A stretch of 44,625 nt of DNA, from positions 1 through 44,625 of the forward strand of contig NZ_JASJDK010000069.1 of NCBI RefSeq assembly GCF_030065675.1, in the 5' to 3' direction. Numbering within the stretch: position 1 is the first letter of the stretch; the number at the start of each line of letters is the position of its first letter. The notes under the pieces are model-generated. The model was not told where the DNA came from. It saw only the letters and a list, made by a program, of their open reading frames with translations, and did no database searches. This DNA comes from Mastigocoleus sp. MO_188.B34 (GTDB lineage Bacteria > Cyanobacteriota > Cyanobacteriia > Cyanobacteriales > Nostocaceae). Of this stretch, positions 7,850 to 17,232 are shown one piece after another. Position numbers and translations under genes: made by a program.

Positions 7850-8304
7850 TAGACATCTCTAAAAAAATAACCTGCATATTGTGTAACAAATGCTTTTACA
7901 TCCTTTTCTAGAGGATGTCAAAGTAAAAGTATTAATCAAATATTTTTTATAATTATTAAAAATCTTTTTGGCGGGGTAACAAGAACTCCAAAATCTTAGC
8001 CAAAGAGGGATTGTTCGTGGCGTATTAGCGTAGCGTGTTAGCCCGCGCCTATGTCTACGACACGTAACCCGCAAGGTCCCGCAAGGTCATTACCTACGGT
8101 ACTCTTACGCGCTTCTACCGCGTGTCTTCCTGGGCTTTGAATTAGAAGATAAATTTTCAGTTGTAAATAATCCCACTAGACTCGTTCAATGGCGCTCAGA
8201 AAGTCCAATTTGATGCTGTCAAACTTGTAGTTAGATAAAAAATGTCAGATCGCAGAGTGATAAAATCTGTGTCTTGGAAGCGATCGCCAAGACACCAAAA
8301 TTAA
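7850..8304. repeat. intergenic region rich in short palindromic repeats
   Basis: No supportable gene. About 8018-8130 is GC-rich with GCGTAGCG / CGCGTGTC-type units and a tandem GGTCCCGCAAGGTC piece. A short open stretch at about 8135-8210 (GFELEDKFSVVNN...) looks like a decayed coding remnant but is too short to assign. Confidence 0.5.
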
Positions 8305-9379
<1,075 letters not shown>

Positions 9380-9438
9380 GTGACATATTTTTTCGTGTTT
9401 TCTGCGAATATAGCAATTAAATAGCAAATAGCGAAAAA

Positions 9439-10188
9439 CTAATTAGACCTAACAGTTGTTTTTTTAGCTCCAAAACCCTTGTTTACCCCGTAACGAACAG
9501 TCTTAAATTCGACTTGATTTGTATTGGGGTTGTAGAGAGTATAGGTCGCTTCTCCTGGGTTTCTCCCCACATTTCCTACACCTACGACCATACGGGGAGT
9601 AATATTGATAGTTTGGCTGGGTGTTTGACTATCGAGAGTTGTTACTCCAGTATCGATAGAACCAGCTTCTAAATTGTACTGAAAAGTTAGACCTGAACGA
9701 CCGCAAAATAAATGATTTGCTTGCATTCGCGCCACCCGGTCTAAAATGACCACAGGAGAAGTTTCTGGAGTTAATTCTTCATCCACAGATACGGTTGTAC
9801 CATGAATTAACAAAGAATCTAATTCAAAAAAACCAAAATCAAGGTTTCGCAACCACTCTACAGTAGGACGAGAAACATACTCCCACAGTCGTTTGACTGT
9901 TTCACCACCATATTTTTGTAACAAATCAGTAGGTTCTGAAGTTGCAGCCAAACCATGCAATATTAAACATTGCTCTTCCCACCATCCCTTACAAATAAGT
10001 GGTGCTAACTCTTCAGATTGTGACTTACGCAAACGTTCCACCAACTTTTCAGATTCAGGAGTCGGTCCAACCACATCTCCCAGAATATATAAAGCTTGTA
10101 TATAACGACTTTGAGGTTTAATATCCGCCATCACCGCCTCATAAGCCGTTAAATTACCTTCAATACCACTTAAAATTGCCCACTTCAT
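9439..10188 (-). CDS. metallophosphatase-like protein with degenerate active site
   Basis: A 249-aa calcineurin-like phosphoesterase fold that has lost most metal ligands. The first motif reads SGIEGN where D-x-H-GN is expected, GD is kept in LGDVVGP, the GNHD motif is KGWWEE, and the CGHTH motif is CGRSGL. The fold markers therefore remain but catalysis looks unlikely; a ligand-binding or scaffold role is plausible. It lies 50 bases downstream of the cysS stop on the same strand and 105 bases ahead of hemB. A 112-bp piece of the same gene recurs at 13259-13370. A separate, better-preserved relative is at 13376-14185. Confidence 0.75.
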   Translation of the reverse strand: MKWAILSGIEGNLTAYEAVMADIKPQSRYIQALYILGDVVGPTPESEKLVERLRKSQSEELAPLICKGWWEEQCLILHGLAATSEPTDLLQKYGGETVKRLWEYVSRPTVEWLRNLDFGFFELDSLLIHGTTVSVDEELTPETSPVVILDRVARMQANHLFCGRSGLTFQYNLEAGSIDTGVTTLDSQTPSQTINITPRMVVGVGNVGRNPGEATYTLYNPNTNQVEFKTVRYGVNKGFGAKKTTVRSN

Positions 10189-10194
10189 AGTAAT

Positions 10195-10222
10195 TTAGAT
10201 TTTAGATTTTAGATTTTAGATT
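10195..10222. repeat. short tandem repeat (TTTTAGA units)
   Basis: About four tandem copies of a 7-8 base AT-rich unit lie in the 50-base gap between cysS and the metallophosphatase-like gene. Confidence 0.6.
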
Positions 10223-10238
10223 ATGTAACTTATCACAA

Positions 10239-11702
10239 TTACTTCCGATGCCAGCGAGTTTTGCCATTAGGTTGATCGATTAAATTTACTCCTACAGCTT
10301 GTAATTGATTACGAATAGAATCGGATAAAGCAAAGTTACGATTTTGACGTGCATCTTGTCGTTGCTCAATTAAAGCTAAAATTTCTTCATTACTAATTAC
10401 TTCTAATGGGTTTTTATTTTCTGCTGGGGATAAAATTTCAAGTCCAAAAACCTTTGCTAATGTCACTAAAGTTTGCCACATTTGCTTTAACTGTTCTGAA
10501 GGAATTTCAGTATTACCTTGATGAGTAATTAAATTAGCATTCCGACGCAATTCTTTAGCTAGTTCAAATAATACAGCTAATCCCCCAGGTGTATTAAAAT
10601 CATCATCCATTGCTACTTGAAAGCTATTTATCTGAGAATTTTGCAATTCAGTTTTTGGATTTAGATTTGTTTCCTTCCATCCCAATTGTTCGCCATACTG
10701 ATGTCGGAATAACAAACCAGCTTTGAGAGTTTCCCAAGCATTCTGAGCGGAAGAAATAGCATCCTCTGTAAAATCCAAAGGCTTGCGGTAATGGGCTTGC
10801 AGTACAAATAATCTGATAACCATTGGGTCTATTGGTCGGTCAAGTAATTCTCTAATAGTCGTAAAATTACCTAGAGACTTGGACATTTTTTCACCATTCA
10901 CAGTCACCATACCGTTATGCATCCAGTAATTAGCAAGCGGTTTACCCGTGACTACTTCTGATTGAGCGATTTCATTTTCATGATGGGGAAATACCAAATC
11001 ACCACCACCACCATGAATATCAATGGTTTCTCCCAAATTAGCACGAATCATTGCCGAACATTCAATGTGCCATCCCGGTCTTCCCATTCCCCAAGGTGAC
11101 TCCCAAGCGGGTTCTCCCGGTTTTGCTGCTTTCCACAAGGCAAAATCAGATGGTTTATGTTTCTTCTTTCCAGATAAGTCTTCTAAATCAACTCTACCAC
11201 TTGCCCCAGCTTGCATGTCCTCTAAATGCTTACCAGAAAGTTTGCCATATTCAGAAAAGTTTTCTGTCTTGTAGTAAACATCTCCATTTACCGCATAAGC
11301 GTAGTCTTTTCGTTCTAATTCTGCAATCAACTGATGAATAGGGGTGATATTTTCAGTCACACGGGGATACTCAGATGCATCGATGACATTTAAGCGACGG
11401 ATATCTTCAAAGTAAGCTTGAATGTACTTTTGAGAAACCTCTTCCATTGATGTATTCTCAGACTTAGCGCGATTAAGTATTTTGTCATCAATGTCGGTAA
11501 AGTTTTGCAGGTAACGCACTTCATAACCGCTAAATTCTAAATAGCGTCGCACCGTATCCCAAACAATATAAGACCTTGCATGACCCAGATGACAATAATC
11601 ATACACCGTGACACCACAGCAGTACATTTTGACCTTTCCTGGTTCTAAAGGTTGAAAGGTTTCTTTAAGACGGGTGAGGGTATTGTATATTGTCAGAGCC
11701 AT
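10239..11702 (-). CDS. cysS: cysteinyl-tRNA synthetase
   Basis: CysRS (487 aa) charges tRNA-Cys. The HIGH signature is HLGH (38-41) and the KMSKS loop is intact. The four zinc ligands known from the E. coli enzyme are present: C29 (CCGVTVYD), Cys in GWHIECSAM, and His and Glu in FPHHENEIAQ. I chose ATG 11702 (MALTIYN) over the longer frame because it begins the conserved core. The frame upstream overlaps the preceding COG0523-type gene. Being zinc-dependent, it does not fit a simple 'zinc-free replacement' logic; it may be supplied with metal by the adjacent COG0523 protein. Confidence 0.93.
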   Translation of the reverse strand: MALTIYNTLTRLKETFQPLEPGKVKMYCCGVTVYDYCHLGHARSYIVWDTVRRYLEFSGYEVRYLQNFTDIDDKILNRAKSENTSMEEVSQKYIQAYFEDIRRLNVIDASEYPRVTENITPIHQLIAELERKDYAYAVNGDVYYKTENFSEYGKLSGKHLEDMQAGASGRVDLEDLSGKKKHKPSDFALWKAAKPGEPAWESPWGMGRPGWHIECSAMIRANLGETIDIHGGGGDLVFPHHENEIAQSEVVTGKPLANYWMHNGMVTVNGEKMSKSLGNFTTIRELLDRPIDPMVIRLFVLQAHYRKPLDFTEDAISSAQNAWETLKAGLLFRHQYGEQLGWKETNLNPKTELQNSQINSFQVAMDDDFNTPGGLAVLFELAKELRRNANLITHQGNTEIPSEQLKQMWQTLVTLAKVFGLEILSPAENKNPLEVISNEEILALIEQRQDARQNRNFALSDSIRNQLQAVGVNLIDQPNGKTRWHRK

Positions 11703-11731
11703 GTCAATTATCAGTTTTTTTATCAATAAAT

Positions 11732-12337
11732 TTAGGAGGAAAAAGAAATTACAGTAGAAACACCCGCAGATGCTTCTACTGTTGAAGACACGCAAAAATC
11801 ATTAGTGTTAACAATTCCTTGAATAGAATTAAATATTGGCTGCCATTTTACTCCACGAATATGCTTATGGCATTTATTTATTTGCTCGTCAGTTGCGCGG
11901 TCGCAGTGATTGACTACTATTTTATCGGCAAAGAATATTTGATTCGTAACTAAGTAACGTTCTGCATCTGTAGGTGGATAGTTTGCTGCATTAATTACTG
12001 TAATCGCTTCTTTCAAAAAAATACTTTCTGGAGAAAAAGATTGTCGAATTGTTCTGATAACCGGAATTGGATCGGTTTCGTGACCAGCTTCGATAAACAA
12101 TTGCTGGCATTCAGTTTTTCCACTTTCTCTACCAACAAGTAAATCTTTAATTAACTGTTTTAAATCTTTGAGTCCAGTACAGCAGATACAACCACTAGCG
12201 AGTTCTGAAGAACCACTTTGTATATGTTCTACAGCAGTCCCAGTTTGATTACTCAGATGTTGAATTAAACTAGTTTTTCCACTACCCGCAAACCCCAAAA
12301 TTAGGGTAGCAGGCAATGGCGAGTTTTGGTTGACCAT
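11732..12337 (-). CDS. COG0523 (CobW-type) GTPase, G-domain only
   Basis: A 201-aa metal-chaperone-type GTPase: Walker A GFAGSGKTS near the N-terminus, the COG0523 hallmark GCICC near residue 50, and NHCD in place of NKxD. It ends after the G domain and lacks the usual CobW C-terminal domain, which makes it roughly 120 residues short of typical members. It lies between folE (16 bases upstream) and cysS (30 bases downstream), both zinc enzymes, so it may deliver zinc to one of them; that is inference. There is no obvious frameshift after the stop, so it may be a natural short form. Confidence 0.8.
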   Translation of the reverse strand: MVNQNSPLPATLILGFAGSGKTSLIQHLSNQTGTAVEHIQSGSSELASGCICCTGLKDLKQLIKDLLVGRESGKTECQQLFIEAGHETDPIPVIRTIRQSFSPESIFLKEAITVINAANYPPTDAERYLVTNQIFFADKIVVNHCDRATDEQINKCHKHIRGVKWQPIFNSIQGIVNTNDFCVSSTVEASAGVSTVISFSS

Positions 12338-12353
12338 TGCCTAAAATTATATA

Positions 12354-13004
12354 TTAATGAAAATTAGCCTTGTGTCGAATCAAATTCATAAACTCCTCGC
12401 GAGTTTTTGCATCTTCAGCAAATACACCACGCATAGCACTGGTAACAGTCCAAGAACCAGGTTTTTGTACGCCACGCATTACCATACACATGTGACTAGC
12501 TTCTACAATAACTGCTACACCTTGGGGTTTGAGCAAACCTTGGAGCGCATCAGCTATTTGTAAAGTCAATCTTTCTTGTACTTGTAAACGTCTTGCGTAC
12601 ATTTCACAAATGCGGGCAATTTTTGATAATCCAATCACTTTCCCATTCGGAATATAAGCAACGTGAGCGCGACCAAGAATTGGTAGGATATGGTGTTCGC
12701 AGGAACTGAAAATATCAATATCTCTGACCAATACCATTTCATTGGCATCTTCTGTAAATACTGCACCATTTAACAGTTCGTCCAAAGACTCATGGTATCC
12801 CTTTGTCAAAAACTGTAAAGCTTTCACGACTCTTTTAGGAGTATCTTTGAGTCCTTCTCTATCTGGATCTTCTCCTAATCCAAGTAGCAAGGTTCTCACA
12901 GCCTGCGTCATTTCTTCATCTGTAACAGTTGGTCTATTTTGTGTAGACAAAGATGAAACAACTTGCTCGACAGAATTTAATTCGGGACGGAAAGATAAAG
13001 TCAT
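12354..13004 (-). CDS. folE: GTP cyclohydrolase I (type IA, zinc form)
   Basis: FolE (216 aa) converts GTP to dihydroneopterin triphosphate, the first step to folate and pterins. The zinc ligands C102 and H105 (SSCEHHILP) and C173 ([10 protein letters not shown]) are all present, so it is the zinc-dependent IA type. It is followed after 16 bases by the short COG0523 gene, a pairing widely seen in zinc-limitation clusters. The start is the first ATG and gives normal length. Only a weak Zur-like sequence (about 13210-13225) was seen upstream. Confidence 0.95.
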   Translation of the reverse strand: MTLSFRPELNSVEQVVSSLSTQNRPTVTDEEMTQAVRTLLLGLGEDPDREGLKDTPKRVVKALQFLTKGYHESLDELLNGAVFTEDANEMVLVRDIDIFSSCEHHILPILGRAHVAYIPNGKVIGLSKIARICEMYARRLQVQERLTLQIADALQGLLKPQGVAVIVEASHMCMVMRGVQKPGSWTVTSAMRGVFAEDAKTREEFMNLIRHKANFH

Positions 13005-13258
13005 TATTTTAACTTAATTGCTTTTTAGTCAACAATCATTACTTATTAGTTATTAGTTGATATTTACGAAAATAGACACAATAGAATATCACCCCCAGGG
13101 ATTAGACAAATAAAATCTAACCGTAGAGTGTATCTACAGTTCTTCAACTAACTATGCAACAAGCAATAATTACTAACACTATTTAAATTATAGTAAACAA
13201 TTGTTAAGTTGAGAATGAATTTCATTCCTATCCAAATTGCGACTAACTCTATTAATGG

Positions 13259-13370
13259 CTACAGTTGGGCGAGAGACACACTTCCACAGTCGTTTGACAG
13301 TTTTACCACCATATTTTTGTAAGAAATCAGTAGATTCTGAAGTTGCAGCTAAACTATGTAATATTAAACA
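13259..13370 (-). pseudogene. 112-bp duplicated fragment of the metallophosphatase-like gene at 9439-10188
   Basis: This segment matches 9858-9969 over its full 112 bases, with about 12 differences by eye and no gaps, and ends abruptly on both sides. On the minus strand it encodes a piece around LQKYGGKTVKRLW. It sits directly after the stop of the related metallophosphatase gene, so a second full copy probably once stood here and was lost. Confidence 0.85.
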
Positions 13371-13375
13371 ATTCC

Positions 13376-14185
13376 CTACCTAGTACAAACATGAGTTGGG
13401 TCATCTGCGCGTTCTGCAAACTCTATTCCCCGCGCCAAACGCCAAGCAAAAATTGCGGGTAATCCCTTGTCAAGAATTGCTGCACAGGTTTTTTGATAAT
13501 TGTAAGCAACTTCTCGTAATGTCACCTCTTGGGTGTCAGTGTCATAAATGACGTAAGTTGCATTTGGTCTTCCATGTCTTGGTTCTCCCACCGAACCTGC
13601 ATTAATAATTTTTTTAAGGGTCGCAGTAAAACTTCTTTTCTCGGATAAATCTTTACTTTCAACTCGAACTTTTAAATGACCAGAATCTAAATTACGGAAG
13701 TAAGGTCGATGGGTGTGACCGCAAAAAAGTACATCAGCACCTGATGAAATTACCCGTTCTAAGGCTACAAATGCATCGAGTTCTGGTAATAAATATTCGT
13801 GGTTGCTGTGGGGACTTCCATGAGCAAAGGCTAAATTGTCCTCTTTGAGAATATGAGGTAACTGAGCTAAGAAATCACGGTTTTCTGATTTTATCTGTTT
13901 ATTAGTCCATTCATGGGCAATAATACCGCGTTTTTCTGCTAATAAAGAAGGATAACTACAATCACAAGCATTCAAACCTTCAACGATATCTTCATCCCAA
14001 CAACCAGCACAGGTGGGAATATTCAGAGAACGAATTTTTTCAACCACTTCATTGGGATAAGGACCATATCCAACTAAATCTCCCAAACAAAAGATTTTTT
14101 CGGCTTTGTGTTTTTCTATGTCTAATAACACAGCATCTAAAGCTTCAATATTGCCATGAAGACATGATATTACGGCTAGTTTCAT
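13376..14185 (-). CDS. metallophosphatase (calcineurin-like) family protein, partly altered active site
   Basis: A 269-aa phosphoesterase-fold protein. Motifs in order: SCLHGN (the first Asp of D-x-H is Cys), LGDLVGYGP (intact), AGCWDED where GNHD is usual, AHGSPHS, CGHTHRP (intact) and NAGSVGEPR. It keeps more ligands than its relative at 9439-10188 and may still bind one or two metals. Its ATG overlaps the stop of the upstream COG0523-like gene by four bases (ATGA), so the two are translationally coupled. The substrate is unknown. A fragment of the other paralog follows its stop. Confidence 0.8.
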   Translation of the reverse strand: MKLAVISCLHGNIEALDAVLLDIEKHKAEKIFCLGDLVGYGPYPNEVVEKIRSLNIPTCAGCWDEDIVEGLNACDCSYPSLLAEKRGIIAHEWTNKQIKSENRDFLAQLPHILKEDNLAFAHGSPHSNHEYLLPELDAFVALERVISSGADVLFCGHTHRPYFRNLDSGHLKVRVESKDLSEKRSFTATLKKIINAGSVGEPRHGRPNATYVIYDTDTQEVTLREVAYNYQKTCAAILDKGLPAIFAWRLARGIEFAERADDPTHVCTR

Positions 14186-14961
14186 GCTTGAATTCCCTCT
14201 AATAACATCTGCTTAACTTGTTGCTGATATTGCTTAATCAAAGAATCTGATAAACAACAATCAGATAAAGTTTGCTTCAAAGTTACTTCATCTAAGTTTT
14301 CTCCCACAACTTCAATACCACTAAAACGTTCTGGTCTACCTTCCAGGTGACGGGGTAGATTCAATTCCAAAAAATCTGTTTGGGGTATACCCGCAACAAA
14401 ATCACAGTAAATGCTCCTACCGTCATTAACGTCAAAAATTGCTTTAGCGCGGGTAACGTTACCATAAGCACCGTGAGTTAATTCGTACCAAAACTCCTCT
14501 AAACTATCTTCATCAATTACTTGAGAATTAGTTCCTACTCGCCACAAATGGTTAGATGAATCGGTTTTAGCTGGTATCCCTGGAATGATTTCATCAGCCC
14601 AAGCATGATATTCAGAATCTTGGAGATGAGATGGCAAAACAGCTATGGAATGGTAGGGTAAACTATCTAGTATTTGTGTTAAGCTTTGCAACTCCAAGTA
14701 AAATCCTACTTCCATATAAACTGCTTTAGCTGTTGGAATCTGCTTAAGCAAATCCATTTCTTGACCATCTTCGAAAACTTGTATGCTAGGAAAATCAGCA
14801 GCTATAAGGTTTTTATCTATAGAAATATTACCAGTCCCGGGACTGAAGTAAATAATATGTTTATCTTCTACAGAGCTTGTATCTTGGATTTGTTGAGAAA
14901 TCCAAGCAGTTTTTCCAGAACCAGCAGGACCTGCAACAACGGTAATTAGAGGTAAATTCAT
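14182..14961 (-). CDS. COG0523-like P-loop protein without the CxCC motif
   Basis: A 259-aa protein with a P-loop (AGPAGSGKTAW) close to the N-terminus and a CobW-type C-terminal region (GRSIYCDFVAG, HLEGRPERFSG). The metal-binding CxCC signature of COG0523 chaperones is absent. I placed the start at ATG 14961 (MNLPLITVV), since the extra 13 residues upstream are not conserved in type. It is coupled by a four-base overlap to the downstream metallophosphatase gene and follows a His-rich CobW gene by about 155 bases. It is likely part of the Zur-controlled operon; role unknown. Confidence 0.75.
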   Translation of the reverse strand: MNLPLITVVAGPAGSGKTAWISQQIQDTSSVEDKHIIYFSPGTGNISIDKNLIAADFPSIQVFEDGQEMDLLKQIPTAKAVYMEVGFYLELQSLTQILDSLPYHSIAVLPSHLQDSEYHAWADEIIPGIPAKTDSSNHLWRVGTNSQVIDEDSLEEFWYELTHGAYGNVTRAKAIFDVNDGRSIYCDFVAGIPQTDFLELNLPRHLEGRPERFSGIEVVGENLDEVTLKQTLSDCCLSDSLIKQYQQQVKQMLLEGIQA

Positions 14962-15116
14962 AGAAATTGGGTAATGGGAATGGGTAATTAAAAAAAGCAA
15001 TTACCCATTTGCTTTAAAGGGGACAGAGAATAGGAAAACGCCTTAATCCGAAAGCGTAATGCTATATATATGAGTATTACTCCTAGATTGTGAATCCTGG
15101 ATTGTGACTTTTAAAT

Positions 15117-16178
15117 TTATACTAAACAATTATTCAGGTGGGAATATATTTCCTCACGGTTCAAGTCACGACCGATAAAAACTACTTGATTTTTGGGCGC
15201 AGTCATCCATTCATCAGCATCTAATTGATAGCGAGGACCACTGAGTTGAAATATGTGGCGTAGATCGCTCTCACTAAACCAAAGAATACCCTTTGCTCTA
15301 AATACATTTTGCGGCATTTCTTCACCGAGAAATGTTTCGAATTTATGGACATCAAAAGGTCGTTCACTTTGGAAAGAAATGGAAACGAATCCATCATTTT
15401 CTAAATGACCTGAGTGGTGATGGTGGTGATGGTGGTGATGTTCGTGGTCATGATCATGATGGTCATGGTCATGATGATCATGAGCGTGATGATCGTGAGT
15501 ATCTTCTTCAATTAATGAAGAATACTCATCTTTGGGGGTTAAGTCCACATCTAAAATTAATGGCAAAGCTACTTTACCATAAGTTGTATGGAGAATTTTT
15601 GCACCCGCTTTAACTTCATAAACAAAACCTTCTAAATCCGCCAGTTTTTCTTTACTCGCAAGGTCAGTTTTATTCAGAAGAATAATATCTCCATAAGTTA
15701 TCTGTTTTAAAGCAGCTTCACTTTGGAAATGTTCGCGATTAAAAGCTTCTGCATCAACAACAGTGAGGATAGAATCAATATTAGTTAAATCCCTCAGTTC
15801 TGTACCGAGAAATGTTAAAATAATTGGCAGTGGATCCGCTACACCTGTTGTTTCTATAACCATGTAATCAACACGGTCTTCCCTTTCTAAAACTCGATAC
15901 ACAGCATCAAGTAAACCATCATTGATAGTACAACAAATACAACCGTTGCTCAATTCCATCATGTCGTCATCTGTAGAGACGAGCAGTTGACTATCAATAT
16001 TAATATCGCCAAATTCATTCACAAGTACGGCGACTTTCAAATCTTGTTTATTATTAAGAATCTGATTCAATAATGTGGTTTTACCACTACCTAAAAATCC
16101 TGTAATAATCGTAATAGGCATTCCCCGTTTAGGGATATCGGGAATTACTTCAGATTTGGGTACGGTGATTTGAGTCAT
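15117..16178 (-). CDS. CobW/COG0523 zinc metallochaperone GTPase, His-rich
   Basis: A 353-aa COG0523 GTPase: Walker A GFLGSGKTT (27-35), the metal-binding C80-I-C-C motif, NKTD guanine-specificity motif (169-172), a long His/Asp linker (about 228-258, some 20 histidines), and the CobW C-terminal domain. This architecture is that of zinc chaperones such as ZNG1/ZigA, which load zinc into client enzymes under starvation. A clear Zur box lies between it and the divergent zur gene. The His tract probably stores or senses zinc. Start is ATG 16178. Confidence 0.92.
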   Translation of the reverse strand: MTQITVPKSEVIPDIPKRGMPITIITGFLGSGKTTLLNQILNNKQDLKVAVLVNEFGDINIDSQLLVSTDDDMMELSNGCICCTINDGLLDAVYRVLEREDRVDYMVIETTGVADPLPIILTFLGTELRDLTNIDSILTVVDAEAFNREHFQSEAALKQITYGDIILLNKTDLASKEKLADLEGFVYEVKAGAKILHTTYGKVALPLILDVDLTPKDEYSSLIEEDTHDHHAHDHHDHDHHDHDHEHHHHHHHHHSGHLENDGFVSISFQSERPFDVHKFETFLGEEMPQNVFRAKGILWFSESDLRHIFQLSGPRYQLDADEWMTAPKNQVVFIGRDLNREEIYSHLNNCLV

Positions 16179-16402
16179 ATTTTCTCCTTTCAGAAAATAT
16201 TTAGCAATATATTACGGCGTAGGAGAAAGCCTGTTTATAAAGGCGCACTACGCACTAATTAATTCTGTGCGATTAACCCTTGAGGATGGAGGTGGAATTT
16301 ATAGTTTGGATATCTTTTTAGAAAAAACTCGATCCTTGCACCACCTCCTTTGCTCCAATTATTTTGAGATTGATTTAATGAGTTGCTCGCACTAAAATAT
16401 AA

Positions 16403-16417
16403 TGAGAATCGTTATCA
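16403..16417. promoter_or_regulatory. Zur box between the cobW-type gene and zur (TGAGAATCGTTATCA)
   Basis: A Fur/Zur-type palindrome with three or four deviations from the TGATAATNATTATCA ideal, placed between divergent genes. It could regulate both the His-rich CobW gene and zur itself. Apart from it the 16179-16515 spacer shows a CACCTCC / GGAGGTGG inverted pair (about 16288-16349) and nothing coding. Confidence 0.7.
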
Positions 16418-16515
16418 TATTAGCGCAAAAGTTATTTTTAGCAAGCTAAAGTATGAAGAAAAACCGCAATGAGTATTTTGTACAAAATTACATCACATTT
16501 CAATAAATCTTCATA

Positions 16516-16929
16516 ATGAAAACTGGACTAACTAAATATCAAAAGAAGATTATCAAATTGCTAGAAAAGCTTGATACTCAGATTTCTGCTCAAAATTTGT
16601 ATATTAAATTGCGTTCTTCTAATCCACACGTGGGTTTAGCTACGGTGTATCGTTCCCTAGAAGCATTAAAAAAATGTGGCTTAGTACAAAGCCGTACAAA
16701 ATTGAATGGTGAATCCCTTTACAGTTTGGTAGATCGGGATCTACATTATGTCACCTGCGTAGATTGTGGTGACTCAATTCCTTTAGATTTTTGTCCGATT
16801 AAGGAACTAGAAGGTCGAATATATCAATCCTTACCATTCAAAGTTTTTTATCATACCTTGGAATTTTACGGTTTGTGTCCTCTGTGTTCCCAGGAGAGGG
16901 AAAAAAATAAATATCCCCAACATCTATAG
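16516..16929 (+). CDS. zur: Fur-family zinc-responsive repressor Zur (FurB)
   Basis: A 137-aa Fur-family regulator. The winged helix (about 1-75) includes the recognition stretch HVGLATVYRSLEAL. Structural zinc is bound by C81-x-x-C84 and C121-x-x-C124, and H77, C93 and H113 are good candidates for the sensing site. Absence of the HHHDH-type motif and the location beside COG0523 genes and many Zur-like boxes favour Zur over Fur or PerR. It is transcribed divergently from the CobW-type gene across a shared box, so autoregulation is likely. Confidence 0.88.
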   Translation: MKTGLTKYQKKIIKLLEKLDTQISAQNLYIKLRSSNPHVGLATVYRSLEALKKCGLVQSRTKLNGESLYSLVDRDLHYVTCVDCGDSIPLDFCPIKELEGRIYQSLPFKVFYHTLEFYGLCPLCSQEREKNKYPQHL

Positions 16930-17174
16930 CACTTACGTCTCGTTCTAAATTAACCTTTTCTTAATTCAGTAATAGTGTTCGGTAGTATGGTACCAATAGT
17001 AGCAAAGTTCATTTTCTAGGTACTTTTAACCTCTCGATAACGCCTGTAGGGGGTTCTGTGAAAGGAGTCTTATACATATAGTATAGGGTCAAGCCTACAA
17101 ATAAACCAAACATGCTCAGATAATTTAGATACCACCTCATTCTGTGTACCTCAAAATGGACTTGTTGTTTTTAA

Positions 17175-17189
17175 AGATAATGATTATCA
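17175..17189. promoter_or_regulatory. Zur box upstream of the MinD/CooC-like ATPase
   Basis: AGATAATGATTATCA contains the perfect core GATAATNATTATC and lies about 44 bases upstream of the ATG at 17233. Confidence 0.75.
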
Positions 17190-17232
17190 TAATATCTTTG
17201 TTCAAAGAATAATTTTTTGTCTAGGAAGTTTT

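Noticed and set aside
13210-13225. TGAGAATGAATTTCAT as a Zur box for folE
   Set aside because: It differs from the other boxes in the central part and lies over 200 bases from the start; too weak to annotate.
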